From assembly GCF_016461715.1 (NCBI RefSeq), contig NZ_JAEMUI010000017.1, forward strand, positions 51,024-115,023: DNA of 64,000 nt, written 5' to 3'. Below, one piece after another: positions 46,352 through 54,107 of this stretch. The position numbers and the translations under genes are program-made. The stretch comes from Marinomonas spartinae (GTDB taxonomy: Bacteria > Pseudomonadota > Gammaproteobacteria > Pseudomonadales > Marinomonadaceae). The notes under the pieces were generated by a model. That model did no database searches and had not been told where the DNA came from. It saw only the letters and a program-made list of their open reading frames with translations. Position 1 is the stretch's first letter, and the number at the start of each line of letters is the position of its first letter.

Positions 46352-46844
46352 TGCTTTCTCCTTGTTCTTTCACTGTTTTTTCGTTTACAGAAAAGGGCGC
46401 ACTAGAATATAAGGATAAACGCTTAGACAATCTCCATATATACCAAGTCAAAGCCAAAATCACTATAAAAAGTAAGGCTATCAATGTCGATAGCAGGTGC
46501 ATTCTGTCGACAATGGACGAGGTTATAGCAAAGTGATGTTTCAGTTCATCGATTTGCTGTTGCAGATCTTGTACATCATCCAAAGAGGCACTGGACACCT
46601 GTAAAATGGCCACACTACGCTCAAGTTCAAAGACCGTCTTCATCGGGTCTTTTGTTGGCTCCTCGCTCTTACTCACCTCCTTCTGATTTTTAGTGGCAGG
46701 CGCTTTCACGGCATCGGCCTTCTTCACAACGGCCGTCTTAACAGAGACATGATTCTTAGACTCGGCTTTTTCCACCTCTTGATCGGCCCATGCTATATGA
46801 ACAAAACAGCCAACGAACAAGCACAGTGCGATTTTTTGCAACAT
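46344..46844 (-). CDS. Hypothetical signal-peptide, coiled-coil and membrane protein
   Basis: 166-residue protein of no recognised family. Signal peptide (LQKIALCLFVGCFVHIAWA, about 2-20), a Lys/Ala/Glu-rich segment (about 20-70), a coiled coil (about 72-105, ELERSVAILQVSSASLDDVQ, DLQQQIDELKHHF), one membrane helix (about 117-140, LLSTLIALLFIVILALTWYIW) and a short basic cytoplasmic tail. The start at ATG 46844 has AGGG ahead; a TTG 21 bases earlier is unlikely. It overlaps the isochorismatase-like gene, so both belong to one minus-strand transcript. Confidence 0.75.
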   Translation of the reverse strand: MLQKIALCLFVGCFVHIAWADQEVEKAESKNHVSVKTAVVKKADAVKAPATKNQKEVSKSEEPTKDPMKTVFELERSVAILQVSSASLDDVQDLQQQIDELKHHFAITSSIVDRMHLLSTLIALLFIVILALTWYIWRLSKRLSLYSSAPFSVNEKTVKEQGESNG

Positions 46845-46991
46845 GAAAGACCCTAGTGATAACAATCAAAAACGGAGTACCCACAACCATAGCAGCGAAT
46901 CACACCTAAAAGTAAGCAAAAGTTTACGCACACAACCAGGGCAAACCATCAGAAGACGCCAACTTTTTGCAATAACTAAGTCGGGTCACAT

Positions 46992-47019
46992 CCTTTTTAC
47001 AATTCGTTTTGTAAAAAGG
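46992..47019. promoter_or_regulatory. Candidate activator binding site (inverted repeat)
   Basis: CCTTTTTACAA / TTGTAAAAAGG, 11 perfect bases each side of a 6-bp spacer. Centred about 100 bp upstream of the expected start of the sigma-54 promoter, the usual place for an enhancer-binding protein. It could alternatively be a hairpin of another transcript. Confidence 0.5.
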
Positions 47020-47076
47020 TAATAAGAGCTAATGAACAAAAAAAATAAAAAATATTTAATTTCAAACACTTATATT

Positions 47077-47093
47077 TTGGCACGATCATCGCT
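47077..47093 (+). promoter_or_regulatory. Sigma-54 promoter upstream of the BON-domain gene
   Basis: TTGGCACGATCATCGCT fits the -24/-12 consensus TTGGCACG-R-N3-TTGCW at every fixed position apart from one (C for T). GG and GC spacing is exact. It would start transcription near 47105, about 100 bp before the ATG at 47207. Confidence 0.7.
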
Positions 47094-47206
47094 ATGGCTT
47101 TTTATAGCAAGTTTTTCACAACAAACTTTTTACAGCAAATAATAGGTCATGAGGCAGAAAACAACTTCAGTCACGCTATGGCCATTTTTAAAATAAGGAG
47201 AGCACT

Positions 47207-47794
47207 ATGAAGAATACAATCATGTCCATCCTTTTCGTATCAGCACTCACTGCCGGTGCCGCGCAGGCCCAGACAAATGATCACTGGACTGACCGCGCCA
47301 AAGACGCATGGATTGATGGTAAAGCGGAAGCCACTTTATTATTCAATAAACACGTTAACGCTTTTCACATCAAAACCAGCGTAAAAGATGGTGTCGTGAC
47401 CTTAACGGGCACCACAGATAACAGTACCGATAAGGACCTTGCTGGCGAACTTGTCGAAGGTTTACAAGGCGTCAAAGAAGTTAAAAACAACATCACCATT
47501 GCAGATACTCCTGCAAACTCGCCCGAGGGGGCCGATAAGAACAACATGACAGATCAAGCCAAAAGTACCTTGATCGATACAAAAATTGCGACCGTATTAA
47601 AAACTCGCTATTTATGGAACCAAAATATCGAAGGAACCAAAATACACATTGACGTCGATAAAGGTATCGTCACTCTCACAGGGGATGTAAAAAGCGATGC
47701 AGAAAAACAGCTAGCCGTGCAGATAGCGCGTAACACAACGGATGTAAAACAGGTGAAAGATGAACTTAAAGTCGCCACTATAGCCGCCCAATAA
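47207..47794 (+). CDS. Periplasmic protein with two BON domains (OsmY-like)
   Basis: 195-residue secreted protein with a signal peptide (residues 1-21, cleaved after AQA) and two BON domains, about 30-95 (AWIDGKAEATLLFNKHVNAF, VTLTGTTDNSTDKDLAGELVEGLQGVKEV) and 115-190 (STLIDTKIATVLKTRYLW, VTLTGDVKSDAEKQLAVQ). BON proteins bind phospholipid and protect the envelope; OsmY is the model. AAGGAG precedes the ATG. The gene lies behind a probable sigma-54 promoter, which would make expression depend on a specific activator. A terminator follows. Confidence 0.88.
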   Translation: MKNTIMSILFVSALTAGAAQAQTNDHWTDRAKDAWIDGKAEATLLFNKHVNAFHIKTSVKDGVVTLTGTTDNSTDKDLAGELVEGLQGVKEVKNNITIADTPANSPEGADKNNMTDQAKSTLIDTKIATVLKTRYLWNQNIEGTKIHIDVDKGIVTLTGDVKSDAEKQLAVQIARNTTDVKQVKDELKVATIAAQ

Positions 47795-47830
47795 GCAGTA
47801 GCGGTTAACTAGAAAAGGATTGTCTTATCT

Positions 47831-47860
47831 GCGCCCATCCATGATGGGCGCTTTGCCTTT
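47831..47860 (+). terminator. Terminator of the BON-domain gene
   Basis: Perfect 9-bp GC-rich stem GCGCCCATC/GATGGGCGC with a CAT loop followed by TTTGCCTTTC, 36 bp after the stop. Confidence 0.75.
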
Positions 47861-47893
47861 CTCAACGTTTTGCTCCCCTACTACTTTTCCCCT

Positions 47894-48799
47894 TCACAAA
47901 GCACGTGTAATACGCTCGAATTCTACTTTTAAAAAGTCCACCAGCAAACGCAGCTTTTTAGCACTGGAAGACCCTGGTGGGAACACAGCGTATACATCAA
48001 TATCAGTACAACGATAGTCTGGCAAAATACGTTTTAACAGTCCTTTTTGAATACGAGGCTTGGCATCGTATACAGGGATACGCCCGATACCATTTCCCCC
48101 TTCCAAAAACATCGTCCTCGCCGCTGCATTGTTAGTACTGACCTTACCCATTACCGACAAACTATAAGAACGTGATCCTTGGCTCAAATGGACGGAGTTC
48201 GCTGCCTGCTTATATACAACCCAATCATGATCATACAAATCCTGAGGTTGAACAGGTGTGCCTCGCTTACGAAAGTACTCAGGCGAGCCACATAAATAGG
48301 TTTCAAACGAGGCCAATATACTGGCTTGTAATCCAGAGTCGGCCAATGGCGCACCTCGAATGGCAAGATCCATTCCGTCTTTAATGATATTAACGACCTC
48401 ATCACTTAATGACACATCCAGCTCGATTAAGGGATACAAACGACGGAACTCATTCAATGCAGGCACCACAACTTGCAGCCCTAAATTCACTGGACAGGCG
48501 ATTTTTAACTTACCCACAGCCTCTTGTTTTGATCGCTCTATTTGCAGATTGGCTTCATTGGCTTGAAAAGCAATAGTACGACAACGCTGATAATAGGCCT
48601 CTCCCGTGTCAGTTAGTGACAAACTGCGAGTGGTGCGATTGAGTAATACAACCCCAAGCTGGTCTTCTAACTTCTTCAAATGATAGCTCACCACGCCACG
48701 AGAAATTCCCATCGCTTTGGCGGCTGAAGTTAAACTGCCTTGTTCCACTACTTGAGCAAACACCACCATACTTTTTAACTGCTCGAACGAAATGTCCAC
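47894..48799 (-). CDS. LysR-family transcriptional regulator
   Basis: 301-residue LysR regulator with helix-turn-helix SFEQLKSMVVFAQVVEQGSLTSAAKAMGISRGVVSYHLKKLE over residues 4-45 and a substrate-binding domain. It resembles the AphB/CrgA group. Divergent from the DJ-1-family gene, with a palindrome AATTGTATCAATT at 48829-48841, 30 bp upstream of its start, so it probably controls itself and its neighbour. A transposon relic interrupts the shared interval. Confidence 0.88.
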   Translation of the reverse strand: MDISFEQLKSMVVFAQVVEQGSLTSAAKAMGISRGVVSYHLKKLEDQLGVVLLNRTTRSLSLTDTGEAYYQRCRTIAFQANEANLQIERSKQEAVGKLKIACPVNLGLQVVVPALNEFRRLYPLIELDVSLSDEVVNIIKDGMDLAIRGAPLADSGLQASILASFETYLCGSPEYFRKRGTPVQPQDLYDHDWVVYKQAANSVHLSQGSRSYSLSVMGKVSTNNAAARTMFLEGGNGIGRIPVYDAKPRIQKGLLKRILPDYRCTDIDVYAVFPPGSSSAKKLRLLVDFLKVEFERITRAL

Positions 48800-48828
48800 A
48801 CATGCCCCTTATCTGCAACTGACTTATT

Positions 48829-48841
48829 AATTGTATCAATT
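48829..48841. promoter_or_regulatory. Candidate LysR operator
   Basis: AATTGTATCAATT, a 13-bp palindrome with a single central base, 30 bp before the LysR start and in the divergent interval. Confidence 0.35.
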
Positions 48842-48926
48842 ATTAGATCAATGAAGTCAACTTTATCTCTGTATTCAAACCATTAAAGCCCCTCTATACT
48901 GACCACAACTTAACAATCAATCCGAC

Positions 48927-49065
48927 GAGACCTTTGCACGATGTCACGAGCGACGCCAAGACACGGCAAAAAAAGACGAAAAAGCGGAGTTTATACCTAT
49001 AAATGAGCATTTTGAGTCTGTTTTTAACAAAGTATTGGCAAGCGCAATAGTCGTGCAAAAGTCTC
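48927..49065. mobile_element. 139-bp transposon relic or MITE in the DJ-1 gene leader
   Basis: Ends are GAGACCTTTGCACGA (48927-48941) and its reverse TCGTGCAAAAGTCTC (49051-49065); 14 of 15 bases match. The inner part is GC-poor and does not code for a protein. It recalls the 3' sequence (GCGGAGTTTA..AAATGAGCATTTTGA) of IS5-type elements, which suggests a deletion derivative. No clear target duplication is seen. It lies between a plausible promoter (TATACT at 48894-48899) and the gene starting at 49088, ending 22 bp before the ATG. Confidence 0.65.
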
Positions 49066-49087
49066 ACGACACCAACAAGGAGTCATA

Positions 49088-49780
49088 ATGATGAGTACGA
49101 ATAAAATTTTAGTGGTTCTAACGTCTCACTCAGAAATGGGTAATACAGGTCACAAAACAGGATTTTGGGTAGAAGAGTTTGCGGCTCCTTACTACGCCTT
49201 TATTGATGCAGGGGCTGAAGTAACGGTTGCGACACCGAAAGGCGGCCAAGCGCCTATCGACCCAAACAGTGAAGCACCGGATGCCCAAACAGAAGCGACC
49301 AAGCGCTTTTATGAAGACAAAATGGCGCAAGATGTCATCGCCAACACGCATAAATTGAGCGATATGAAACAAGATGATTTTGATGCCATTTTCTACCCAG
49401 GTGGTCACGGCCCACTATGGGATTTAACTAACAACGAAGAGTCTATTGCACTCATTGAAAGCTTTATCCAAGCAAACAAACCAATTTCTTCTGTTTGCCA
49501 CGCCCCAAGCGCGTTTTTAAACATTAAAGACAGCAAAGGTGACTACTTCATTAAAGGCAAAGTTGTCACAGGCTTTACCAATAGCGAAGAAGCAGCGGTA
49601 CAGCTTACCGATGTGGTGCCCTTCTTGCTTGAAGACGAAATGAAAAAACGTGGTGCAGACTACCAAAATGCAGACAGCTGGACGCCTTTTGCTGTGCAAG
49701 ATGGCTTGATGATTACAGGCCAAAACCCAGCGAGTTCAGAGCTTGTGGCAGAGAAATTACTGGCTCAACTAGCAAAATAG
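49088..49780 (+). CDS. DJ-1/PfpI-family protein (HchA-like, class I glutamine amidotransferase fold)
   Basis: 230-residue protein, the compact class I amidotransferase fold. The nucleophile elbow is SVCHAPSAF and a PGGHGPLWDL motif carries the acid; this matches the GAT1_PfpI/HchA group (glyoxalase III or deglycase related). Typical of many bacterial proteins induced by electrophiles, though no activity is demonstrated here. AAGGAG precedes the double ATG. Divergent from the LysR gene; the leader contains the 139-bp transposon relic. Confidence 0.87.
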   Translation: MMSTNKILVVLTSHSEMGNTGHKTGFWVEEFAAPYYAFIDAGAEVTVATPKGGQAPIDPNSEAPDAQTEATKRFYEDKMAQDVIANTHKLSDMKQDDFDAIFYPGGHGPLWDLTNNEESIALIESFIQANKPISSVCHAPSAFLNIKDSKGDYFIKGKVVTGFTNSEEAAVQLTDVVPFLLEDEMKKRGADYQNADSWTPFAVQDGLMITGQNPASSELVAEKLLAQLAK

Positions 49781-49803
49781 TGAATTGACTCGATCGCTCG
49801 AAA

Positions 49804-49832
49804 AAATAAACCAATAACGGATTGGTTTATTT
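49804..49832 (+). terminator. First terminator after the DJ-1 gene
   Basis: Perfect 12-bp stem AAATAAACCAAT/ATTGGTTTATTT with a 5-base loop, 24 bp after the stop. Confidence 0.65.
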
Positions 49833-49840
49833 ATCCAACT

Positions 49841-49882
49841 AAAAAGCCCGTCCTCAAAGTCTGATTGAGTGACGGGCTTTTT
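49841..49882 (+). terminator. Second terminator after the DJ-1 gene
   Basis: Perfect 12-bp stem AAAAAGCCCGTC/GACGGGCTTTTT with an 18-base loop, ending in TTTTT. Confidence 0.85.
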
Positions 49883-50158
49883 GATGCTGGCATCTTCATA
49901 CAAGCAAAGCACTTTTTCACCTTAGCGTTGAAACGCCTCACTCTTTGAAAGGCACAGGATTAAAGTTAAGTACTAACGAGTCCATCTCTTTGCCAATTTT
50001 ACTATTAATCCCATTTATGACAAAAAATGGGCAGATTCTATTCAAACATTTGGATCAATTATTGATTCAAATGCCATTCTATAGCACGTCATATTGCCAC
50101 CTCGTATACTAACCATATAGAAAAGACTGATAACGTTTTGACCTTCGGGAGAAAAAAC

Positions 50159-50212
50159 ATGGCCGTTATATTAATCGCAAGCGCCGCTTATTACTGGCTT
50201 TATGCCGCCTAA
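50159..50212 (+). CDS. Candidate 17-residue hydrophobic peptide
   Basis: ATG at 50159, 17 codons then TAA: MAVILIASAAYYWLYAA. It would form one short membrane helix. A GGGAG site sits 8 bases before the ATG, and a strong terminator (50231-50256) follows 18 bp after the stop, as for an independent small transcript. Too short for codon statistics, no family known. The initiation site and terminator are the only evidence. Confidence 0.4.
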   Translation: MAVILIASAAYYWLYAA

Positions 50213-50230
50213 TAGAAGGCTTTTGAAATA

Positions 50231-50256
50231 AAAAACCAGACATCCGTCTGGTTTTT
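50231..50256. terminator. Terminator between the 17-codon ORF and the Dabb gene
   Basis: Perfect 11-bp stem AAAAACCAGAC/GTCTGGTTTTT with an ATCC loop. Can work for either strand, ending the small ORF and the minus-strand Dabb gene. Confidence 0.8.
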
Positions 50257-50274
50257 TAGCGAATAGCGCGAGTA

Positions 50275-50574
50275 TTACGACAATGCGTAGTCAAACACAA
50301 TAATGTCTTCCATAATGGGCCCTAGCTGTGCCTTTAATGCCATATGCTCTGGGTGTGGCAGGTAGTTATCAAGGGAAGCTTGATCAACAAATGTCATCAA
50401 TACACAATGTGAATAACCTTTATTGCGATCTTCTGAACTGGAGTTTTCACCCCACTCTACCGATTCAATACCCTTAACCTGATGCTGAATCGCTTCAAAA
50501 TTCCCAAAACAAGTTGAGATGTCTTCTGCCGTAGCCTCTTCTTTAAACTTTATAAATAACACATGGCGAATCAT
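50275..50574 (-). CDS. Dabb-family (stress-responsive alpha/beta barrel) protein
   Basis: 99-residue protein starting MIRHVLFIKFKEEATAEDIS, the family start, and ending in a beta-strand (IMEDIIVFDYALS), with HCVLMTFVDQASLDNYLPHPEHMAL in between. Such proteins form dimeric ferredoxin-like barrels; function unknown in most bacteria. It is transcribed as a single minus-strand gene. Confidence 0.87.
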   Translation of the reverse strand: MIRHVLFIKFKEEATAEDISTCFGNFEAIQHQVKGIESVEWGENSSSEDRNKGYSHCVLMTFVDQASLDNYLPHPEHMALKAQLGPIMEDIIVFDYALS

Positions 50575-50625
50575 AACGTCTTAGCTCCTAATCGATCATT
50601 TACTTAGTGATTATTAATATCAGGG

Positions 50626-51471
50626 CTAACTCAAGAAAACCAAGTTTTCTGGCGCTTGTGCTAGTTTAATGCGGCCTTTTTCATCAATTTCTATCAGGTT
50701 ATCTAAATGGGTAAAATGCAAATCACTTAGCACCAGTACTTTTTCTTGTTTTTCCTTCAAGGATTCAACAAAGGCATGAGCATCAAAGGTATCATGGGCT
50801 TTCATATAAGTGACGAGTCGTCGAAACAACTTAGGCAATATCACGTATTCATCCGTCAGGTTACTTAGCGATTCTATTTTGATAAAACTGTTGGTTTTAT
50901 CCTCACTCCATACGCCTTTTTTCGCCGCTCGTGCTTTTATCGCGGCTTTGGCAAAACGTGCTCTTAAATCGTAGAAAAGCCCATCATAAAACGTTGGATA
51001 AGCGAACCCTTTTGCTAACATTTTAAAGTTTACCGACGTTTTCACGATGTGGTTATCTAGAAAAATAGATTGCCCATCTTCGTATTCTGTTTCGCCAGCA
51101 AACACAAATGCTACAGGTCGACCATAGCGCTCGGCCATACGCGTCATAATATAACCTGGGACGCCATCGTCTGCAGATACCACTTTGCTTCGAGATTCAT
51201 TCCACTGAGTGTTTTTAATTCCTAGTAACTTCAATAAATATTGCGTGGCAGAATCCGCCCACTCAGCAGGTTGGTGCTCACTTTTATAATGGGTTTCTAA
51301 GGTATCGATAGCTTCAATTCTCAGTTGAGCATGCTCCTTTTTGTTAAGACGCACTTTACTGCCTTCTAACAAATCCCACTGCGCTAAGTCATCCGCTTTG
51401 AAGCGAACTGAATCGCCATCCGGCGAATAACCCACTATATGAAAAGACCCTTTAATCACTCGAAATGACAT
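50626..51471 (-). CDS. Thermonuclease-like (SNase-fold) protein
   Basis: 281-residue protein. The first 190 residues look like an SNase domain: YSPDGDSVRFK, LRIEAIDTLETHY, GRPVAFVFAG, and FYDLRARFAKAAIKARAAKKGVW. The asp/arg/glu motif (IDTLE) suggests a possibly active nuclease. The C-terminal 90 residues (IKIESLSNLTDEYVILPKLFRRL) are unlike SNase. There is no signal peptide, so the protein is cytoplasmic. ATG 51471 is used (GGGGGA 7 bases upstream); an earlier start at 51543 adds 24 odd residues. Confidence 0.75.
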   Translation of the reverse strand: MSFRVIKGSFHIVGYSPDGDSVRFKADDLAQWDLLEGSKVRLNKKEHAQLRIEAIDTLETHYKSEHQPAEWADSATQYLLKLLGIKNTQWNESRSKVVSADDGVPGYIMTRMAERYGRPVAFVFAGETEYEDGQSIFLDNHIVKTSVNFKMLAKGFAYPTFYDGLFYDLRARFAKAAIKARAAKKGVWSEDKTNSFIKIESLSNLTDEYVILPKLFRRLVTYMKAHDTFDAHAFVESLKEKQEKVLVLSDLHFTHLDNLIEIDEKGRIKLAQAPENLVFLS

Positions 51472-51679
51472 TTCTATTCCCCCTGTACAGGAATCCAACA
51501 ATTTATTATGGCTAGATTGCGCTTTTCTACAGCCGCTGTACACTGCCTTTTCAGAAAAATTAACATAAGCTTTATAACGGTAAATCCTTCCAAACCATCC
51601 CCAAGGTCAATTTTGTTCAATACTCAAGAGATAACAAAAGGGATAGTCGTCATCGACTTTTTCTCTTTTGGAATACGCT

Positions 51680-52270
51680 ATGACCTTATCTCTAATCACC
51701 TCTATGTCATTGTTTGCCTTAGCGGCCTCTTTATCTCCTGGTCCAGTTAATCTTGTCTCACTAAGTGGCAGTGCCCGCTATGGCACGAAAACAGGATTAC
51801 GATTTATTACTGGTGCGACACTGGGCTTTGTCGCTTTATTTTTAGTAATTGGTTTTAGCCTTCATTATTTGATCAGTCATCTGGCTTGGATTACTCAAGT
51901 ATTACAATGGCTAGGCATCATGTTTTTGCTTTATCTAAGTTATCAATTATTCATAGATGATGGGCGATTAGACGCTGATAGTCATAAAAACGCGCCGACC
52001 TTTATGACGGGCGCTGTCATGCAATGGCTGAATCCAAAAGCCTGGTTGGCTTCCCTCTCAGGCATCGCCGCTTACATTCCCAGCGCAAAAGCATTCGAAG
52101 TTGTCACCTTTGCTGGCTTATATCTGCCTATTTGCTGGTTATCTTTAGGAGTGTGGGTTTGGATCGGCATCGTGCTTGGACAATACTTCCAAAGCCCCGA
52201 AAAAATGCGTTTGATGAACAAAACACTTGCCGTTCTATTGGCGGCTAGCTGCTTGTTACTCGTGGTCTAA
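51680..52270 (+). CDS. LysE/RhtB-family amino acid exporter
   Basis: 196-residue membrane protein with six helices and the RhtB-type start LSPGPVNLVSLSGSARYGTKTGLRFITGATLGF. It keeps MQWLNPKAWLASLSG in the middle. Likely an amino acid or small-molecule exporter; the cargo is unknown. It converges with the AraC gene. ATG 51680 is chosen over a TTG four codons earlier. Confidence 0.88.
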   Translation: MTLSLITSMSLFALAASLSPGPVNLVSLSGSARYGTKTGLRFITGATLGFVALFLVIGFSLHYLISHLAWITQVLQWLGIMFLLYLSYQLFIDDGRLDADSHKNAPTFMTGAVMQWLNPKAWLASLSGIAAYIPSAKAFEVVTFAGLYLPICWLSLGVWVWIGIVLGQYFQSPEKMRLMNKTLAVLLAASCLLLVV

Positions 52271-52290
52271 TCCTCTGAGATTGATAAGAC

Positions 52291-53124
52291 TTAAGATGAC
52301 ATGGAACGGCGATATTGATCCGGTGTTGCAGCCACTCGCTGTTTAAAGACACGCTGAAAATGCGCTTGGTCACTAAATCCCACCGTCTGCGCCACGGAAG
52401 AAATCGCCTGACCTTGTTTAAGGGCTTGTTTTCCCAGTTGAACCCGCCGATTCAAACGATAGGCATGGGGTGTCATATTAAAATGACGCTTAAAAGCACG
52501 AACTAAGTAACTTGTACTATAGCCAAATTTCTCGCTAATAAGATCCAGCGACATTTCTTCTAGGCAGTGCTGATCTAAATAACTCGCCACAAGATACAGT
52601 CGATTCGGTGGTAACAAGGTTTCCTCTCCGCCATCGCGGGTATCCAGATAATGAAATAAGGCGACAAAGTAGTCAATGAGTAGGCCTTCTTTTTCCAGAA
52701 CGGTCAACTGATGGGACATAAGAGCTTGGCATAAAGCAACAAAATCTTGATAAAAAGACTGTATCGTCAAAGTATCCAGATGAGTATTTTGCCAATCTAA
52801 TTCAGATCTTAGACCATTTTGATAAAGCACATTCGCCAGCCAACTTGGCTCTATATGCATCATATAATAGGCCCAAGGGGAATCCTGACGGGGGTTACAA
52901 GCATGCACCACATTCGGATTCATAAACACCAAACTGCCCGCTTTTACTTGATGAAGCCTGCCATCACAACAGAACTCGCTTTGCCCATTGAGGACGGCAC
53001 CGATCGACCACTCTTGATGGGTGTGAGGAGAATAACGTACCCTTTCCCCCTCCAGAACTTGGCGTAACTCAATATAAGGCAAAGCAGCATCTCGCCAGAA
53101 AATAGGGTGGGTAGACGGTGTCAT
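52291..53124 (-). CDS. AraC-family transcriptional regulator
   Basis: 277-residue regulator with an N-terminal cupin (HTHQEWSIGAVLNGQSEFCCDGRLHQ, MNPNVVHACNP) and a C-terminal double helix-turn-helix (LISEKFGYSTSYLVRAFKRHFNMTPHAYRLNRRV, VAQTVGFSDQAHFQRVFKQRVAATP). Its convergent neighbour is a LysE-type exporter, a common pairing where the AraC protein controls the exporter. The target and effector are not known. Confidence 0.9.
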   Translation of the reverse strand: MTPSTHPIFWRDAALPYIELRQVLEGERVRYSPHTHQEWSIGAVLNGQSEFCCDGRLHQVKAGSLVFMNPNVVHACNPRQDSPWAYYMMHIEPSWLANVLYQNGLRSELDWQNTHLDTLTIQSFYQDFVALCQALMSHQLTVLEKEGLLIDYFVALFHYLDTRDGGEETLLPPNRLYLVASYLDQHCLEEMSLDLISEKFGYSTSYLVRAFKRHFNMTPHAYRLNRRVQLGKQALKQGQAISSVAQTVGFSDQAHFQRVFKQRVAATPDQYRRSMSS

Positions 53125-53167
53125 ATGCAGCTTACCTCCAACAAAAATGTCTCAGACTCTTTTCACT

Positions 53168-53962
53168 TTAGGGCTGACAACTTATGCGAAAAGAATCATC
53201 AAGCTTAACAGGCAAAATTAACGTACTAAATTGCATGGCCAAAGATTCCTTACACATGGCCGCTCTATCTTCAGCATTATTCACATAGCTAGTTCGGTAT
53301 TCCACATTCAATACTGGTTTTCCTTGTTTAATAAAAGCAGTAAAAGAGCGGCATTCTGAAAAAGCAAAACATTGCTCGGTAACAGCAAAATCAAAATCGC
53401 TAACTAACGCCCGAACCTGATCAGGGTCATTTTTCAACCCTACAGCGAGCCCTCTTTCATGGGCTTGCTTTGCTAAAAAACGATTAAAGGCTAATTGGTC
53501 ATATTGGCGAAATGAAAAGCCCGTATTCGTTCGATAGCTGTCCATATTATCCGGCTCCACCCCATCACAACCCTTTTTAACAGCAAGATCTAAACGTTTT
53601 AACATAATGCTTCGTACGTTTTCAGATCGAATATCTAACCAGCGCTCATCATTCCAACCTTTTAACGTTTTCCCCAAGTCCTGTTTGGCGAACTCAGCCG
53701 CATCGGGTCGCCAATCTTCATAAGAACCCGCCGAAAAGTAACAAATCACCTTTTTACCTGACGCGTGCAAGCGTTGAATCAGCGCAACGGGGGAATCAAA
53801 TAAATCAATATCATATAGATCCACATTGTAGCCTTCGTTAACGACCCCATCTAACTGCCATTGCCATGTTGCAGACACAGGCGGTTTATACCAATTCTCA
53901 GCGGCATAAAGCGAGGGAACACTGCAAAGCAAGGTCGTTATTGAAATAAGTAATGCGCGCAT
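53168..53962 (-). CDS. GH114-family endo-alpha-1,4-polygalactosaminidase-like protein
   Basis: 264-residue secreted protein with a signal peptide (LISITTLLCSVPSLYAA) and a TIM-barrel glycoside hydrolase domain. Segments WQWQLDGVVNEGYNVDLYDID, VICYFSAGSYEDWRPDA and GCDGVEPDNMDSY match GH114 (Ega3/TM1410-like), including the acidic DNMD site. Such enzymes cut galactosaminogalactan-type polymers, so it may act on a polysaccharide outside the cell. No other polysaccharide genes are next to it. Confidence 0.82.
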   Translation of the reverse strand: MRALLISITTLLCSVPSLYAAENWYKPPVSATWQWQLDGVVNEGYNVDLYDIDLFDSPVALIQRLHASGKKVICYFSAGSYEDWRPDAAEFAKQDLGKTLKGWNDERWLDIRSENVRSIMLKRLDLAVKKGCDGVEPDNMDSYRTNTGFSFRQYDQLAFNRFLAKQAHERGLAVGLKNDPDQVRALVSDFDFAVTEQCFAFSECRSFTAFIKQGKPVLNVEYRTSYVNNAEDRAAMCKESLAMQFSTLILPVKLDDSFRISCQP

Positions 53963-54074
53963 GTTGGATTCCCTGTTTCCTGCAAGACGAAAAAGCCTAC
54001 AATATGAGTGTCGTAAGCTTCACTCTACTCTCTTATGAGGCTTTATGCTTATAAACAAGGGAAATAGTTTTATG

Positions 54075-54087
54075 GAGACCTTTGCAC
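54075..54087. repeat. Terminal inverted repeat, left end of the 2.1-kb cassette
   Basis: GAGACCTTTGCAC, identical over 13 bases to the reverse of the right end at 56146-56158 and to the left end of the 139-bp relic at 48927. It lies 20 bp past the stop of the DapF-like gene. Confidence 0.6.
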
Positions 54088-54107
54088 AACATCACAAACA
54101 ACCATTT

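Larger units (their letters stand above)
46845..47206. other. 362-bp intergenic region upstream of the BON-domain gene
   Basis: No gene. It holds an 11-bp inverted repeat at 46992-47019 and a sigma-54 promoter match at 47077-47093, each listed separately, then about 100 bp of leader. Confidence 0.65.
49781..50158. other. 378-bp region after the DJ-1 gene
   Basis: Holds two tandem terminators (49804-49832 and 49841-49882) and then AT-rich sequence with a possible -10 (TATACT at 50105-50110) for the 17-codon ORF that follows. No other gene seen. Confidence 0.6.
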
